This document shows positions 18,317-27,269 of a DNA stretch of 64,000 nucleotides, one piece after another. The notes beneath the pieces were generated by a model. It worked only from the letters and a program-made list of their open reading frames with translations, searched no databases and was not told where the DNA came from. Both the position numbers and the translations under genes were made by a program. Where the stretch lies: positions 124,001 through 188,000 of the forward strand of contig NZ_JALEKL010000004.1 in the NCBI RefSeq assembly GCF_022768985.1, written 5' to 3'. The DNA comes from Methanosphaera sp. (GTDB lineage: Archaea; Methanobacteriota; Methanobacteria; Methanobacteriales; Methanobacteriaceae). The first letter of the stretch is position 1; the number at the start of each line of letters is the position of its first letter.

Positions 18317-19564
18317 TTAGTAATTAAAATCTCCCTTATGTAACTTTCTCTTGTTACGTTTAGCCTTCTTACCATACTTTTTACGTTGTTTTTTCTGTTT
18401 TTTATCCTTCTTAGACTTCTTAGATGATGTGGTATTCTTTGAATTTTTACGTTTAGGAAATGGATTGTCTTTCTTAATTTTTTTAACTTTTTCATCTAAA
18501 TCCTTAATGAGATTATCGTCAACCTCCCCATTACCATATGCATCCTTTCTTGCTGCAATAGCAATCTTTGATGCAACAGCACGAGCAATCTTACCACGAA
18601 CCCACCAATTAGATCCACGAATACTAGGATGTTGGAATATAATACCATGCTTAGGAGGATTTTCACCAGTTTTAAGATGACGGAAGGTAGCCTTTTCTGC
18701 TCCAATAATTTGAATAGTACTAGATGGAAGTCTTGCAAGAGATTCAAGACCATTCATATGAGCAATAAGCTTTGCTGAAATATTAGCACCAGCAACACTA
18801 TAAAGGTTAGGTGCAACTTCCTTAATCTTTTCATCAATATATTCTTCAAGCATATTTTTAGTATCATATAACTCACAAAGTGATGCAGCAAAACTCTTAA
18901 TAATCATAAGATCAGAGTCTTTAACTTCAATATCATCGTTTGCATCAATAAAATCAATATTACTATTTTCTAGTAGTTTACTTTCTTTTATAGCACTACG
19001 TGTAGTTTCAGTAGCAATTAATTTTGCATAAAGCTGTTGATTGTGAATCTTATCAAGTTCTGGAAGATAAGGCATACACCATTCATGAAGTCTTTCAATA
19101 AGTTTTCCTGTTGTTTCATCAAGTTCTTCAAGAGAATTAATAGTTTCAACAATCATTACATCATTCATCTTAATTGAACTTTGAATCTCATCGCGTGTAA
19201 CTTCATTAAATGCATAGTTCATCTGTGATGTAATATCATCACTATCTTTTAGGTCTGTAATTTCAAATAGAATCTCATCAAGATTTGCACGTATAAAACG
19301 ACCAGCAGTAGTAGTTTTTTCAAATACCAGATTTTCACATTCAAGGTGTGTGTAAAGTGAGGAATTGCTAGTTTCAATGATAACTTCATCATATTTATTG
19401 TGAAGATCTAAAATTAAATCCTTTTTTTCATCTAATAACTTATTTTTCCTTATTTCTTCAAGCTTTTGTTTTTGATTATCTTCAAAAAGTCTATAGGCAA
19501 CGATATTATTTTCATTATCCGTCGCTATAAAACCAAAGCTTGTAGTTGTAATATAGCATATCAT
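18317..19564 (-). CDS. nop5: C/D-box RNP scaffold protein Nop5 (Nop56/58 family)
   Basis: A 415-residue scaffold that joins fibrillarin and the L7Ae-bound guide RNA. The N-terminal domain (1-120) binds fibrillarin, the middle is a coiled coil (about 130-230), and the Nop domain has Ala-Gly-Ala-Asn-Ile-Ser-Ala-Lys-Leu near 262, Ile-Ile-Gly-Ala-Glu-Lys-Ala near 290, the conserved Pro-Lys-His-Gly-Ile-Ile-Phe-Gln-His-Pro and Arg-Gly-Lys-Ile-Ala-Arg. A Lys-rich tail of about 50 residues ends the protein, as in eukaryotic relatives. No Shine-Dalgarno is seen before the ATG and TTTATAAAA stands about 35-40 bases upstream, so the mRNA leader is probably very short. It heads the nop5-flpA operon. Confidence 0.95.
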   Translation of the reverse strand: MICYITTTSFGFIATDNENNIVAYRLFEDNQKQKLEEIRKNKLLDEKKDLILDLHNKYDEVIIETSNSSLYTHLECENLVFEKTTTAGRFIRANLDEILFEITDLKDSDDITSQMNYAFNEVTRDEIQSSIKMNDVMIVETINSLEELDETTGKLIERLHEWCMPYLPELDKIHNQQLYAKLIATETTRSAIKESKLLENSNIDFIDANDDIEVKDSDLMIIKSFAASLCELYDTKNMLEEYIDEKIKEVAPNLYSVAGANISAKLIAHMNGLESLARLPSSTIQIIGAEKATFRHLKTGENPPKHGIIFQHPSIRGSNWWVRGKIARAVASKIAIAARKDAYGNGEVDDNLIKDLDEKVKKIKKDNPFPKRKNSKNTTSSKKSKKDKKQKKQRKKYGKKAKRNKRKLHKGDFNY

Positions 19565-19602
19565 ATTTAATATTTTTAGTTTTGTTATTTAATTAAATTT
19601 TA

Positions 19603-19640
19603 TAAAAAAAGTAGTAAAAAAAGAAGGTTGGGTGTGGAAA
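19603..19640 (-). terminator. C-run/U-run 3' signal of coaBC
   Basis: In transcript sense TTTTCCACACCCAACCTTC is followed by seven T, ACTAC and seven more T. It lies between the coaBC stop and the nop5 promoter. Confidence 0.55.
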
Positions 19641-19651
19641 ATATTTTTTTT

Positions 19652-20806
19652 TTATATTGAATCATAGATCTTGTCAATAATTTCCTCAGAAACATGACGT
19701 TTAGAACTTAATTCAACTTTTGATACAACATCATTCTCATCAATAATGTAAACTTCATTATCATCACTGCCAGGACCTGCACCTTCAGTTAGGATGTCAT
19801 TTGCAATCATAAGATCAGTGTTGTATTTTTCCATTCTATCTTTTGCTTTTGCAATTAACTCTTCCTGTGTTTTTGCAGCTTCTGCTTTAAATCCTACAAC
19901 ATAGATGTTAGGATTAATTTCTTTTATTTCCTTAAGAACTTTAGGTAGTTTTGTAAATTTAACTGAAATATCATTATCAGATGATAGTTTTCCATCTTTC
20001 TTATCTATTTTAAAGTCTGATATTGCAGCAGCTGAGATGTAGATGTCAGCTTCATAGATTGTACTTTTAATTACTTCCATCATTTCATCTGTAGATTCAA
20101 CATCAATTCTTTCAAATACACTAGGAACATACGTATCAATACGTCCACATACAACTGTTACATTTGCACCTTGTCTGTATGCTTCTTTTGCAAGTTCAAT
20201 ACCCATCTTACCAGAGCTTCTATTTGTAATACCACGCATATCATCAATAGCTTCAAATGTTGCACCAGTTGCAACTACAACATTAAGTCCTTCAAGTTTC
20301 TGTTGTGATACTCTTCTTTCAACTTCAAGTACAATATCACGTTTATCAGGGAACTTAGCCTTATTTTCACTATTTACAGGTTCAAGGAATGTAACTTCAC
20401 TATATTTATCCTTAATTTCATTAATTTTATCCTCAATTGCATGATACATTGAAATATGCATTGATGGAACAAAGAGAATAGGTGTTCTATATCCATTTGC
20501 TGTAAGAAGAAGTGTTGTAACTGCATTATCTGCAATTTTATTTGCAAATTTAGAAACTGTATTTGCTGTTGCTGGTGCTACAACAATAAGATCTGCCTTT
20601 GCATTAATTACATGTTCAACATATCCTGTAAGTTTTGTTGTAACAGGATGTTTTGATGCAAATTCCATTGATAGTGGTGTTATAATATCACATGCAGCAT
20701 CAGTCATAAAACATTCAACATCAAAGTTGTGTCTTTGAAGTTCATGTATAAGTTTTAAATCTTCTGTTGCAGCAATACTTCCTGTGATACAAAGAATAAT
20801 TTTCAT
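19652..20806 (-). CDS. coaBC: Bifunctional phosphopantothenoylcysteine decarboxylase / phosphopantothenate-cysteine ligase
   Basis: A 384-residue fusion of the coenzyme A pathway. Residues 1-175 are the CoaC flavoprotein (Thr-Gly-Ser-Ile-Ala-Ala at 8-13; Pro-Ala-Thr-Ala-Asn-Thr near 77; Pro-Ser-Met-His near 108, a variant of the usual Pro-Ala-Met-Asn). Residues 185-380 are the CoaB ligase, with Ala-Thr-Gly-Ala-Thr and Ile-Thr-Asn-Arg-Ser-Ser-Gly-Lys-Met-Gly near 205 and Ala-Ala-Ala-Ile-Ser-Asp-Phe near 253. GAGGTAG lies 8 bases before the ATG. Substitution of Asn by His in the CoaC signature is worth noting, but the rest is standard. Confidence 0.92.
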   Translation of the reverse strand: MKIILCITGSIAATEDLKLIHELQRHNFDVECFMTDAACDIITPLSMEFASKHPVTTKLTGYVEHVINAKADLIVVAPATANTVSKFANKIADNAVTTLLLTANGYRTPILFVPSMHISMYHAIEDKINEIKDKYSEVTFLEPVNSENKAKFPDKRDIVLEVERRVSQQKLEGLNVVVATGATFEAIDDMRGITNRSSGKMGIELAKEAYRQGANVTVVCGRIDTYVPSVFERIDVESTDEMMEVIKSTIYEADIYISAAAISDFKIDKKDGKLSSDNDISVKFTKLPKVLKEIKEINPNIYVVGFKAEAAKTQEELIAKAKDRMEKYNTDLMIANDILTEGAGPGSDDNEVYIIDENDVVSKVELSSKRHVSEEIIDKIYDSI

Positions 20807-20864
20807 TTTAATCTACTACCTCATATTTAAGTTTCTTTTCTATTTATTATCTGTTATTTTTCAT

Positions 20865-21473
20865 TTAGTTATTGATGTATTTATTTATTGCATTTTGAAC
20901 TGATGATGAAATCTGATTTATGATATTGTCATCATTGTCTTGCTGTAATTTAAATGTACCAGCAATTAAGTCATAGTTAACTCTTTGATGTTCATATTTT
21001 TCAACAGGTGTTGAAAAGAGTAATACATAGATCTTGTTGTCTTTCATCTTAATCCATGTAGCAACATGTTCTTTTTGTGATCCATCACCCTCATTTGTAA
21101 TGTATCTTTGCATTAAAACAGATTGATTGTTAATACTACTGTTTTTATAGTCAAGTTCAATATAATTACCACTCTGAACTAGGTATTTCTTGTTAAATTC
21201 AGATGCATTATAGATATCAGCACCAAATGATGATGGAACCTGTTGTATAACAACTGATGTTGCAGGCTCACTTGTACATGCAACAGCACCAATACTTCCC
21301 TCTGCTACTGATTTTGCCTCAGTCCATGTGTCAGGATAATTAAATTTAATTCCATTTTTTTCATACTTCTGACCAGGAACAGATAAATCATCAATAACAC
21401 TAGATGCAATAAGTGCAAATATTATAAGAACAATAATTCCACCTACTGTCATTATTACTTTAGATTTTCTCAT
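20865..21473 (-). CDS. Membrane-anchored PsbP-like protein
   Basis: A 202-residue protein with one N-terminal membrane helix (about residues 6-27) and an extracytoplasmic domain. The pattern Lys-Tyr-Glu-Lys-Asn-Gly-Ile-Lys-Phe-Asn-Tyr-Pro-Asp-Thr-Trp near 38-52 is typical of PsbP/DUF1795-like domains, which are common in Methanobacteriales surface proteins. It ends in a polar Asn/Ile-rich tail. GGAAG precedes the ATG. It lies 37 bases downstream of the SHOCT/Ser-rich membrane protein gene and probably shares its message. The role is unknown. Confidence 0.65.
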   Translation of the reverse strand: MRKSKVIMTVGGIIVLIIFALIASSVIDDLSVPGQKYEKNGIKFNYPDTWTEAKSVAEGSIGAVACTSEPATSVVIQQVPSSFGADIYNASEFNKKYLVQSGNYIELDYKNSSINNQSVLMQRYITNEGDGSQKEHVATWIKMKDNKIYVLLFSTPVEKYEHQRVNYDLIAGTFKLQQDNDDNIINQISSSVQNAINKYINN

Positions 21474-21510
21474 TTTATTACTTCCATTAGCTTTAATATA
21501 ATCTGACTAT

Positions 21511-22185
21511 TTAATCACTTGATCCACCATTTGATGATCCACCATTTGATGATCCTCCAGATGATCCTCCTGATGATCCTCTAGATGATGAACTACCACT
21601 ACTAGATGATTTCTTAGATGAACTACTACTTGCTTTTTTTGTAGTTGTCTGTGTAGATGTTGATGACTTCTTAGTTGTAGTTTTTGTCACAGTTGCCTGT
21701 GTTGTATTGTTTGTAACATTAGTTTGTGCTGACATATTTGCAGCTTCAGCTGTTGCATTAGGACCAAATGCTGAATCTCCAACTGTAATATTTATCTGAG
21801 TTTTATTTTCAACACTATGAAGTGTTGATACTCCTGCTACAATACCAATTGCAAATGCAAGTATTACAAAGAGTATTATAAGCTTTCTTCCAGTTCTTTT
21901 ACTGACAACATCATAGTTTGCCACATCTTTAGATTCAACCTTTGTATATTCATCTACAAAGTCATCATATAATTCTTTCTTCTTAGCAGTTTTTTCTTTA
22001 ATTGCAGATCTACTAAAGCCTTTAGCTTCTTGAAGTTCACTAACAGCTTCCTTATTTCCAAGTTTTCTTTCATATCTGATTCTTAGAGTGTCATATTCTT
22101 CTTGAGTAATATAGCCTTGTTCTTTCTGCTTTTCTAAATTTTTTAATTTTCTCTCTATGTTATGTTGAGAGTCACCCTTATTTAT
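21511..22185 (-). CDS. SHOCT-like, single-span membrane protein with Ser/Gly-rich tail (non-canonical start)
   Basis: About 224 residues. A GTG at 21924 is the first canonical start, but the frame stays open to the end of pheA, and the upstream part encodes a real domain: Leu-Lys-Asn-Leu-Glu-Lys-Gln-Lys-Glu-Gln-Gly-Tyr-Ile-Thr-Gln-Glu-Glu-Tyr-Asp is a SHOCT-type helical hairpin. One membrane helix follows at about residues 100-120, then a Thr-rich and finally Ser/Gly-rich exported tail with repeats. No ATG, GTG or TTG exists in frame before 21924. An ATA at 22185-22183 overlaps the pheA stop (ATAA) and lies 7 bases after GGGGG; an ATT at 22191 lies closer to it. The start is therefore uncertain. 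Confidence 0.6.
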   Translation of the reverse strand: MNKGDSQHNIERKLKNLEKQKEQGYITQEEYDTLRIRYERKLGNKEAVSELQEAKGFSRSAIKEKTAKKKELYDDFVDEYTKVESKDVANYDVVSKRTGRKLIILFVILAFAIGIVAGVSTLHSVENKTQINITVGDSAFGPNATAEAANMSAQTNVTNNTTQATVTKTTTKKSSTSTQTTTKKASSSSSKKSSSSGSSSSRGSSGGSSGGSSNGGSSNGGSSD

Positions 22186-23030
22186 TTTAATTCCCCCATA
22201 GCAGTTGTAGTTTCATAGGAACCTAAAATCTTAAAAATTTTAACTTTCTTTTCAACTTTTTTAAGAACTCTAGAAACATGGGAATCTAGCCTATGTCCTT
22301 CCATGTCAATAAAAAACAAGTATTTACCCATTCCTTCCTTTGAAGGTCTAGATTCAATCCTTGTAAGGTTTATATTTTCCTTTTTAAATTCATATAGGAT
22401 TTCATATAATCCTCCAGGCTTATCATCACATAAAGAGATAATTATTGATGTTTTATTGTTTTCACCTTTAGTTGTATCATTATCATCTTTTGATAAAATT
22501 ACAAATCGTGTTACATTGTTTGAATAATCTTGAATATCAGAATCTAGTATTTCAAGATTATATTTCTCAGCAAGTGATTTGTTTCCAATAACAGCAGCTG
22601 TTGATATTTCAGTTACATATCTTGCAGCTGTAGCAGTACTTGCCATACTTTCTGTAGGCTTACCTGTACTATTAATATATCTACGACACTGTGCAATTGG
22701 CTGTTGATGTGAACATATCATTTTAATATCATCTAGTGTTCTTCCTTTCTGGACAAGTAGATTATGTCGTATTGGAAGAACAAGTTCCTTAATAATTTTC
22801 ATATTAAAATGAGTTAAACAATCAAGAGTTATTGAAACAGAGCCTTCTGTAGAATTTTCAATAGGAACTACAGCAGTTGAGATATTTCCAGCATTTAAGT
22901 CTTCAAATACACTAAGTATGCTAGGATATGCTTTTATGGCATCTGTGTTATTGTTAACAACAATCATTGCTGCTTCATGTGAAAATGTACCTTCAGGACC
23001 TAAGTATCCAACTTGTTTATTTTTATTCAT
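22182..23030 (-). CDS. pheA: Prephenate dehydratase
   Basis: A 282-residue enzyme converting prephenate to phenylpyruvate for phenylalanine synthesis. The N-terminal catalytic domain starts with Tyr-Leu-Gly-Pro-Glu-Gly-Thr-Phe-Ser and contains Val-Pro-Ile-Glu-Asn-Ser-Thr-Glu-Gly near 57 and Asn-Val-Thr-Arg-Phe near 168. A C-terminal ACT domain (about 190-275) carries Pro-Gly-Gly-Leu and Glu-Ser-Arg-Pro, the phenylalanine-binding motif that implies feedback inhibition. There is no chorismate mutase domain. No Shine-Dalgarno is visible before the ATG. The stop codon overlaps the likely start of the downstream membrane protein gene. Confidence 0.95.
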   Translation of the reverse strand: MNKNKQVGYLGPEGTFSHEAAMIVVNNNTDAIKAYPSILSVFEDLNAGNISTAVVPIENSTEGSVSITLDCLTHFNMKIIKELVLPIRHNLLVQKGRTLDDIKMICSHQQPIAQCRRYINSTGKPTESMASTATAARYVTEISTAAVIGNKSLAEKYNLEILDSDIQDYSNNVTRFVILSKDDNDTTKGENNKTSIIISLCDDKPGGLYEILYEFKKENINLTRIESRPSKEGMGKYLFFIDMEGHRLDSHVSRVLKKVEKKVKIFKILGSYETTTAMGELK

Positions 23031-23134
23031 TAATTATATAATATATACAATTCAATTAATTAATTCTTTTATTTATTTTGAATAAATTCTATTACTAAAA
23101 AAAAGTATTAATTTAAATAAATTTTTAAAACTAG

Positions 23135-23158
23135 AAAAAAAATGGTTGGAGGGGAAGA
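23135..23158 (-). terminator. C-run/U-run 3' signal
   Basis: In transcript sense CTTCCCCTCCAACCA is followed by eight T, after the stop of the CBS-domain gene at 23200. Confidence 0.55.
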
Positions 23159-23199
23159 ATATATTCTAGATACCTAAAATATTTAAATTCAAATTGTAT

Positions 23200-24024
23200 C
23201 TAGTAGTTTCCTCTTTTTCTACTGTGATCATATACAAAGTTTAAGATATCTGATTTTGTAATAATACCTTGTACTTTGTTTTTATCATCAGATACAGGAA
23301 TTCCACTGAATTCTTCACTTACCATAGTATTTGCAACATCTGCAATTGATGCATCTTTTGTTGTTGTAGTTATGGTTTGTGACATTAATTCTTGTACAAA
23401 TAAGTTTCTAATCTGTGTTGCCTGGTATTTTTCAGGTACACGTTTTTTGAAGTCAATTATTGTTTTTGTAAGATCCTTATCTGTTACAATTCCTGCAATT
23501 GTTCCTGAATCAACAACTACTAATCTTGAAATTTCATTATCTTTCATTAATCTTCTTGCATGTACAAATCTTTCATCAGGTCCTATTGTAACAACTCTTT
23601 TTGTAAGTATGTCTTTGATGGATGTTTCTGTGTATACATCATCAGTTAAGTCTTTAAGGAAGTCTGTTTTTGTGATCATACCAACAATTTGTCCATCATC
23701 AACAATAGGTATTCCACCAATGTGATTGTCAACCATCTTTTTAAGAACTTGTAATTTTGAATCAGATGGAGCTGCTGTTATTACATCTGATGTCATTATT
23801 GTGGAAATTCTCATGTGTGTAAGTGGTACTTCTTCATATTTTGCAGATGCAATTTTTATTGCCATATCTGCTTCTGTTATTATTCCCACTAACTCTTTTG
23901 TTTTTGGTGAAATTGCTGGAAGTCTGGAAATTTTATGTTTTTGCATGAGTTTTAATGCATCTATTACTGTTTGATCTTTATTTACAGTTACGATATCTTT
24001 AGCCATTATTTTTTCGATTGTCAT
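23200..24024 (-). CDS. Four-CBS-domain protein
   Basis: A 274-residue protein made of four CBS domains in two pairs, each with the Met-Ala/Thr-x-(Asp)-Ile/Val-Val-Thr opening and the Gly-Ile/Val-Ile-Thr-x-x-Asp close (about residues 40-48, 106-114, 172-178 and 255-262). CBS pairs bind adenine nucleotides or AdoMet and regulate partner proteins. No enzyme or DNA-binding domain is attached. The ATG at 24024 follows GGAGCTGA by 6 bases; an upstream TTG at 24030 is less likely. It is one of three CBS genes flanking the bile salt hydrolase gene, all on the same strand. The ligand and partner are unknown. Confidence 0.88.
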   Translation of the reverse strand: MTIEKIMAKDIVTVNKDQTVIDALKLMQKHKISRLPAISPKTKELVGIITEADMAIKIASAKYEEVPLTHMRISTIMTSDVITAAPSDSKLQVLKKMVDNHIGGIPIVDDGQIVGMITKTDFLKDLTDDVYTETSIKDILTKRVVTIGPDERFVHARRLMKDNEISRLVVVDSGTIAGIVTDKDLTKTIIDFKKRVPEKYQATQIRNLFVQELMSQTITTTTKDASIADVANTMVSEEFSGIPVSDDKNKVQGIITKSDILNFVYDHSRKRGNY

Positions 24025-24257
24025 ATACAATCAGCTCCTTTATGTTTGTTTAAATTTTATTAAAGATCACAACCAATTACTTTTTTGGTCATGATTTTTC
24101 ATTAATAATTAATCTTATATCTAAATATAGAATTATTTATATTTTTATGACTTTTCTATAAGAAAATTATTAATAATTAATACATCTTTGTGTATTTTTT
24201 CAAGTTTTCATATACAAGTTACATAATTGTTTAATTAATATTGAATTAATTATTGAA

Positions 24258-25244
24258 TTAATTTTGATATTCCATTTTAAGTTCATCAATGTATTCAAAT
24301 TTCTTAATTTCACATCCATCAAGATCTTCATTGTCCATTGATATAACATGTGGTGTAAGGTTATTGTATGTTGTGTAGATATATTCATGTTTTTGAAGTA
24401 TCATACATGAGGTATATATTGTTATATCATCAGATCCCTCAGATATTACAGCACCAACAGGCATTGCAACAGCTTGAAGCATACGATTAAATTGACTTAT
24501 GGCAATATTAAGATTTTCAGGATCATCTATCTGTGATTTTAAATATGCAATTCTTATGAATCTGTCAACACCAGAATATCCACCAGGAAGTCCTTTTGTT
24601 CCCATACCCACACCCATTGGTTTAAGTTCACACTCTAACCAGTTGGTATTTTCAGGTTGTGTTGGCTTTATTGAAAGATAATCATTAAGATTCATTAAAT
24701 GCCAGTCAAAAGATGGGGAGTTAGTTAAAACTCCAAGTGGATTGTCAAATACTTTCAGTCCATCTTTTGTATTTTCAATGACAATTGATTTACCAGTTGT
24801 GTCTGTTACCATCCAGTGTAGTGTAGCTTCTGGTGTATTTTCATTTAGTGGATGATTTATAATTGCAAGATTCTCTGTTGCCTTTTTAACCTCATCAACA
24901 CTGGCAAAGTTTGAAAGAACCCAGAAGATAAATCCATGTGCTGAAACATTAACTTTATCATCATCTATATCACTTTCAAAGTATGCCATCTGTGGGAAGT
25001 TAAGACCTGCACATGCAACTCCTTTTTCATTAAATCCATCAGCATAGCATGGGAAGTTATCAATTATTGATGCCATTCCCATAGATGCATATTTTGGTTG
25101 TTTTTCTTTGCCATCAAATTCATCAATATATTTGAAATTACGTGGTGTAATTATAACACTCTGATTGAACTGGTATGCAAGATCCATATTACGTCCAAAA
25201 AGTGTGTATTCATCCTTAGTTTTTAAAGTTAATCCTGTACACAT
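24258..25244 (-). CDS. bsh: Bile salt hydrolase (choloylglycine hydrolase family)
   Basis: A 328-residue Ntn hydrolase. Cys-2, exposed after removal of the initiator Met, is the nucleophile (Met-Cys-Thr-Gly). Other family active-site residues are visible: Arg and Asp in Gly-Arg-Asn-Met-Asp at 18-22, Asn in Gly-Leu-Asn-Phe-Pro near 80, Asn in Leu-Thr-Asn-Ser-Pro near 172 and Arg in Val-Asp-Arg-Phe near 226. The enzyme hydrolyses taurine- or glycine-conjugated bile salts; penicillin V acylase is the alternative within the family. GGAGGAT precedes the ATG. A bile salt hydrolase fits life in an animal gut and is known in gut methanogens, probably through transfer from Firmicutes. Confidence 0.9.
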   Translation of the reverse strand: MCTGLTLKTKDEYTLFGRNMDLAYQFNQSVIITPRNFKYIDEFDGKEKQPKYASMGMASIIDNFPCYADGFNEKGVACAGLNFPQMAYFESDIDDDKVNVSAHGFIFWVLSNFASVDEVKKATENLAIINHPLNENTPEATLHWMVTDTTGKSIVIENTKDGLKVFDNPLGVLTNSPSFDWHLMNLNDYLSIKPTQPENTNWLECELKPMGVGMGTKGLPGGYSGVDRFIRIAYLKSQIDDPENLNIAISQFNRMLQAVAMPVGAVISEGSDDITIYTSCMILQKHEYIYTTYNNLTPHVISMDNEDLDGCEIKKFEYIDELKMEYQN

Positions 25245-25293
25245 TGTTTTTATCCTCCTTTTAGTTAATTATAAATACATTCAACTTCTAAGT

Positions 25294-26202
25294 CTATTCT
25301 ATTATTGTTTTAAGTAAGTCACGTACTGTGATAATACCTTCAAGTTTTCCAGTTTCATTATCTACTACTGGAACACCTTTAATATCATTTTCTTCCATTA
25401 TTTCAATAATATCTTCTGTTTTTGCATATTTATCTGTTGTAATTACATCTTTTTCCATTAATTTGTCAATGGTAATGTCAACAACATCATTTCCTTCATT
25501 AGAGAATAATTCTGTGAATAATTTGTGATCTCCAATGTATTTAAGAATATCTGTTGCTGTGATAAATCCTAGTAGTTTTTCTGTATTATCTTTTGGATCT
25601 TCACCAACAATTGGAATTCTACGAATAGAATTTCTTACCATAATCTTAGTTACACCTTCAATTCTTGTACCTGGTGTTGTTGTCATAACATCAGATGTCA
25701 TTACATCTTCAACATCACTGCCTGCTATGATATTTTTAAGTTTTCCAACAACATCTCCTTCTGTAAGCATTCCAACAAGTTTGTCATCATCATCAACTAT
25801 TGGAAGTCCACCAATTTTAGATTCAAGCATCACAGTTGTTGCATCAACAATTGTATCTTTAATATTAAGTGTTTTAACACCTTTTGTCATAATTTCACGT
25901 ATTGGTGCATTTATTGCAGAGAGGAAGTTTCCCTCATATTTATCTGTGATAACTTTATATTTTTCTCCTCCACCAAAGAAGTTAAGAATATCCATTGTTG
26001 TAATAATACCAAGTATTTTACCAGATCCAGGATCTGTTATTGGTATTCGACGAACATTGTTTTTTGTCATCATATTTGCTATGTTAATAATTGATGTACT
26101 AGCTGGTGCTACAATAACATCCTTGATTGCTATGTCTACTATGTTACTTTGATTTAGTTCATTTGCATCATCTCTGAATTTTTCAATTATTTTATTTTTC
26201 AT
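25294..26202 (-). CDS. Four-CBS-domain protein
   Basis: A 302-residue protein with four CBS domains, each closing in Gly-Ile/Met-Ile/Leu-Thr-x-x-Asp (near residues 67, 150, 220 and 290). A helical N-terminal stretch of about 20 residues precedes the first. It resembles the other four-CBS protein at 23200 but is clearly diverged. GGTGAT lies just before the ATG at 26202; the GTG at 26211 is part of that ribosome binding site. It lies 50 bases upstream of the bile salt hydrolase gene in the same direction, so the two may be cotranscribed. Confidence 0.87.
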   Translation of the reverse strand: MKNKIIEKFRDDANELNQSNIVDIAIKDVIVAPASTSIINIANMMTKNNVRRIPITDPGSGKILGIITTMDILNFFGGGEKYKVITDKYEGNFLSAINAPIREIMTKGVKTLNIKDTIVDATTVMLESKIGGLPIVDDDDKLVGMLTEGDVVGKLKNIIAGSDVEDVMTSDVMTTTPGTRIEGVTKIMVRNSIRRIPIVGEDPKDNTEKLLGFITATDILKYIGDHKLFTELFSNEGNDVVDITIDKLMEKDVITTDKYAKTEDIIEIMEENDIKGVPVVDNETGKLEGIITVRDLLKTIIE

Positions 26203-26255
26203 ATCTATCACCTACATTTTGTTTGTTTAATAAATCTGTGTCCATTATTATCTTC

Positions 26256-26825
26256 TTATTCATCAAGTTCCTCATCAATACATTCACTACAGACGTATTG
26301 TCCGTCATATTTTCTTAGAGTGTCGTATGCTCCACAGTTTTCACATACTCCTTCATCTATTGCTTCATCATCGTCATAGTTTCTATGTTCATAGTATTTA
26401 TCATCAATATCTTGACCTTCCATGAATAGTTCTATGAGTTCTGGTGATACTCTAACAATATCAGTTAATGTTAGCAGTCCTTTTAATTGTTCATCTTCAA
26501 TTACAAGTACAACTTTACACTTGTTTTTGATCATGGTTGTTGAAGCTTCAGCAAGTGAAGTATTAGGACTTATTGATACATAATCTTCCATCACCATATC
26601 TGCTGTTATATCTTTTGGTGATATATTTTTTGATACAACTTTTGAAATAATATTATTAGTTGTAACTATTCCCTTTACTTTTTCATCTTCTATAACCACG
26701 GAACTTATATTGTTTTGTGTCATCATCTCTGCGATTTCTGAGATTGCAACATCACTTGTTGCCTTAATAACATTGTATGTTATTGCATCTTTGATTCCAA
26801 TATTTTCTCGTAAATTTAAATCCAT
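26256..26825 (-). CDS. CBS-pair protein with C-terminal zinc ribbon
   Basis: A 189-residue protein. Two CBS domains (about residues 8-125) are followed by an acidic linker and a compact zinc ribbon at the C-terminus: Cys-Glu-Asn-Cys, about 13 residues, Cys-Ser-Glu-Cys. CBS plus zinc ribbon proteins are found in archaea and are thought to sense nucleotides or act as regulators, but this one has no assigned role. GGAG lies 9 bases before the ATG at 26825; the in-frame TTG at 26834 is less likely. It heads the row CBS-ribbon, four-CBS, bile salt hydrolase, four-CBS. Confidence 0.85.
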   Translation of the reverse strand: MDLNLRENIGIKDAITYNVIKATSDVAISEIAEMMTQNNISSVVIEDEKVKGIVTTNNIISKVVSKNISPKDITADMVMEDYVSISPNTSLAEASTTMIKNKCKVVLVIEDEQLKGLLTLTDIVRVSPELIELFMEGQDIDDKYYEHRNYDDDEAIDEGVCENCGAYDTLRKYDGQYVCSECIDEELDE

Positions 26826-27269
26826 GTTAATCAACTCCGGGTTAGTGAACTAAAGTTGATTTAATTTTCTTTTTTAGTTCATTATTTTTTTAAGTTTTCT
26901 TTATTAATTTCAATTAATTGATGAGGTTTAAGTTTTTGAAAATAATAATCCCAACCTAATGAATAGTATAATTTTCCTTATTAATATAATGGTTATTATT
27001 TTATGCTAAAAAATTACAAATAAATTATTTCATAATTTGTGTTATAATTTTATGTGAATTTTCATGGATTTTATGGTCTAAAAAAAGAAAAACTATAATA
27101 GAATAAAGTATAAATATAGTAATGTTGAAACTTATTTTTATAATAACTTTAAATAATATTAACCTTAATTAATTCTTATTTTATATAAAACTAGCAAGAT
27201 AATACTCTATTTCTAATATAATTAATTTAAAAAAAGTTAAGGGGAAGATAAATCTATTTTTTCAATGTT
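26826..27269. other. Intergenic region, no gene seen
   Basis: About 440 AT-rich bases upstream of the CBS-ribbon gene. They hold its promoter and, at the right end, the 3' signal of queE. No open frame with a ribosome binding site and no RNA structure are evident. Confidence 0.5.
27229..27248 (-). terminator. C-run/U-run 3' signal of queE
   Basis: In transcript sense TATCTTCCCCTTAAC is followed by seven T, about 20 bases after the queE stop. Confidence 0.55.

Noticed and set aside
21541-21600. Tandem repeats of GATGATCC-type units as a possible CRISPR or regulatory repeat
   Set aside because: They encode the Ser/Gly-rich tail of the membrane protein in frame; the repeat is explained by the protein.
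23276-23974. Open frames antisense to the CBS gene
   Set aside because: Shadow frames produced by codon bias of the CBS-domain gene on the other strand.
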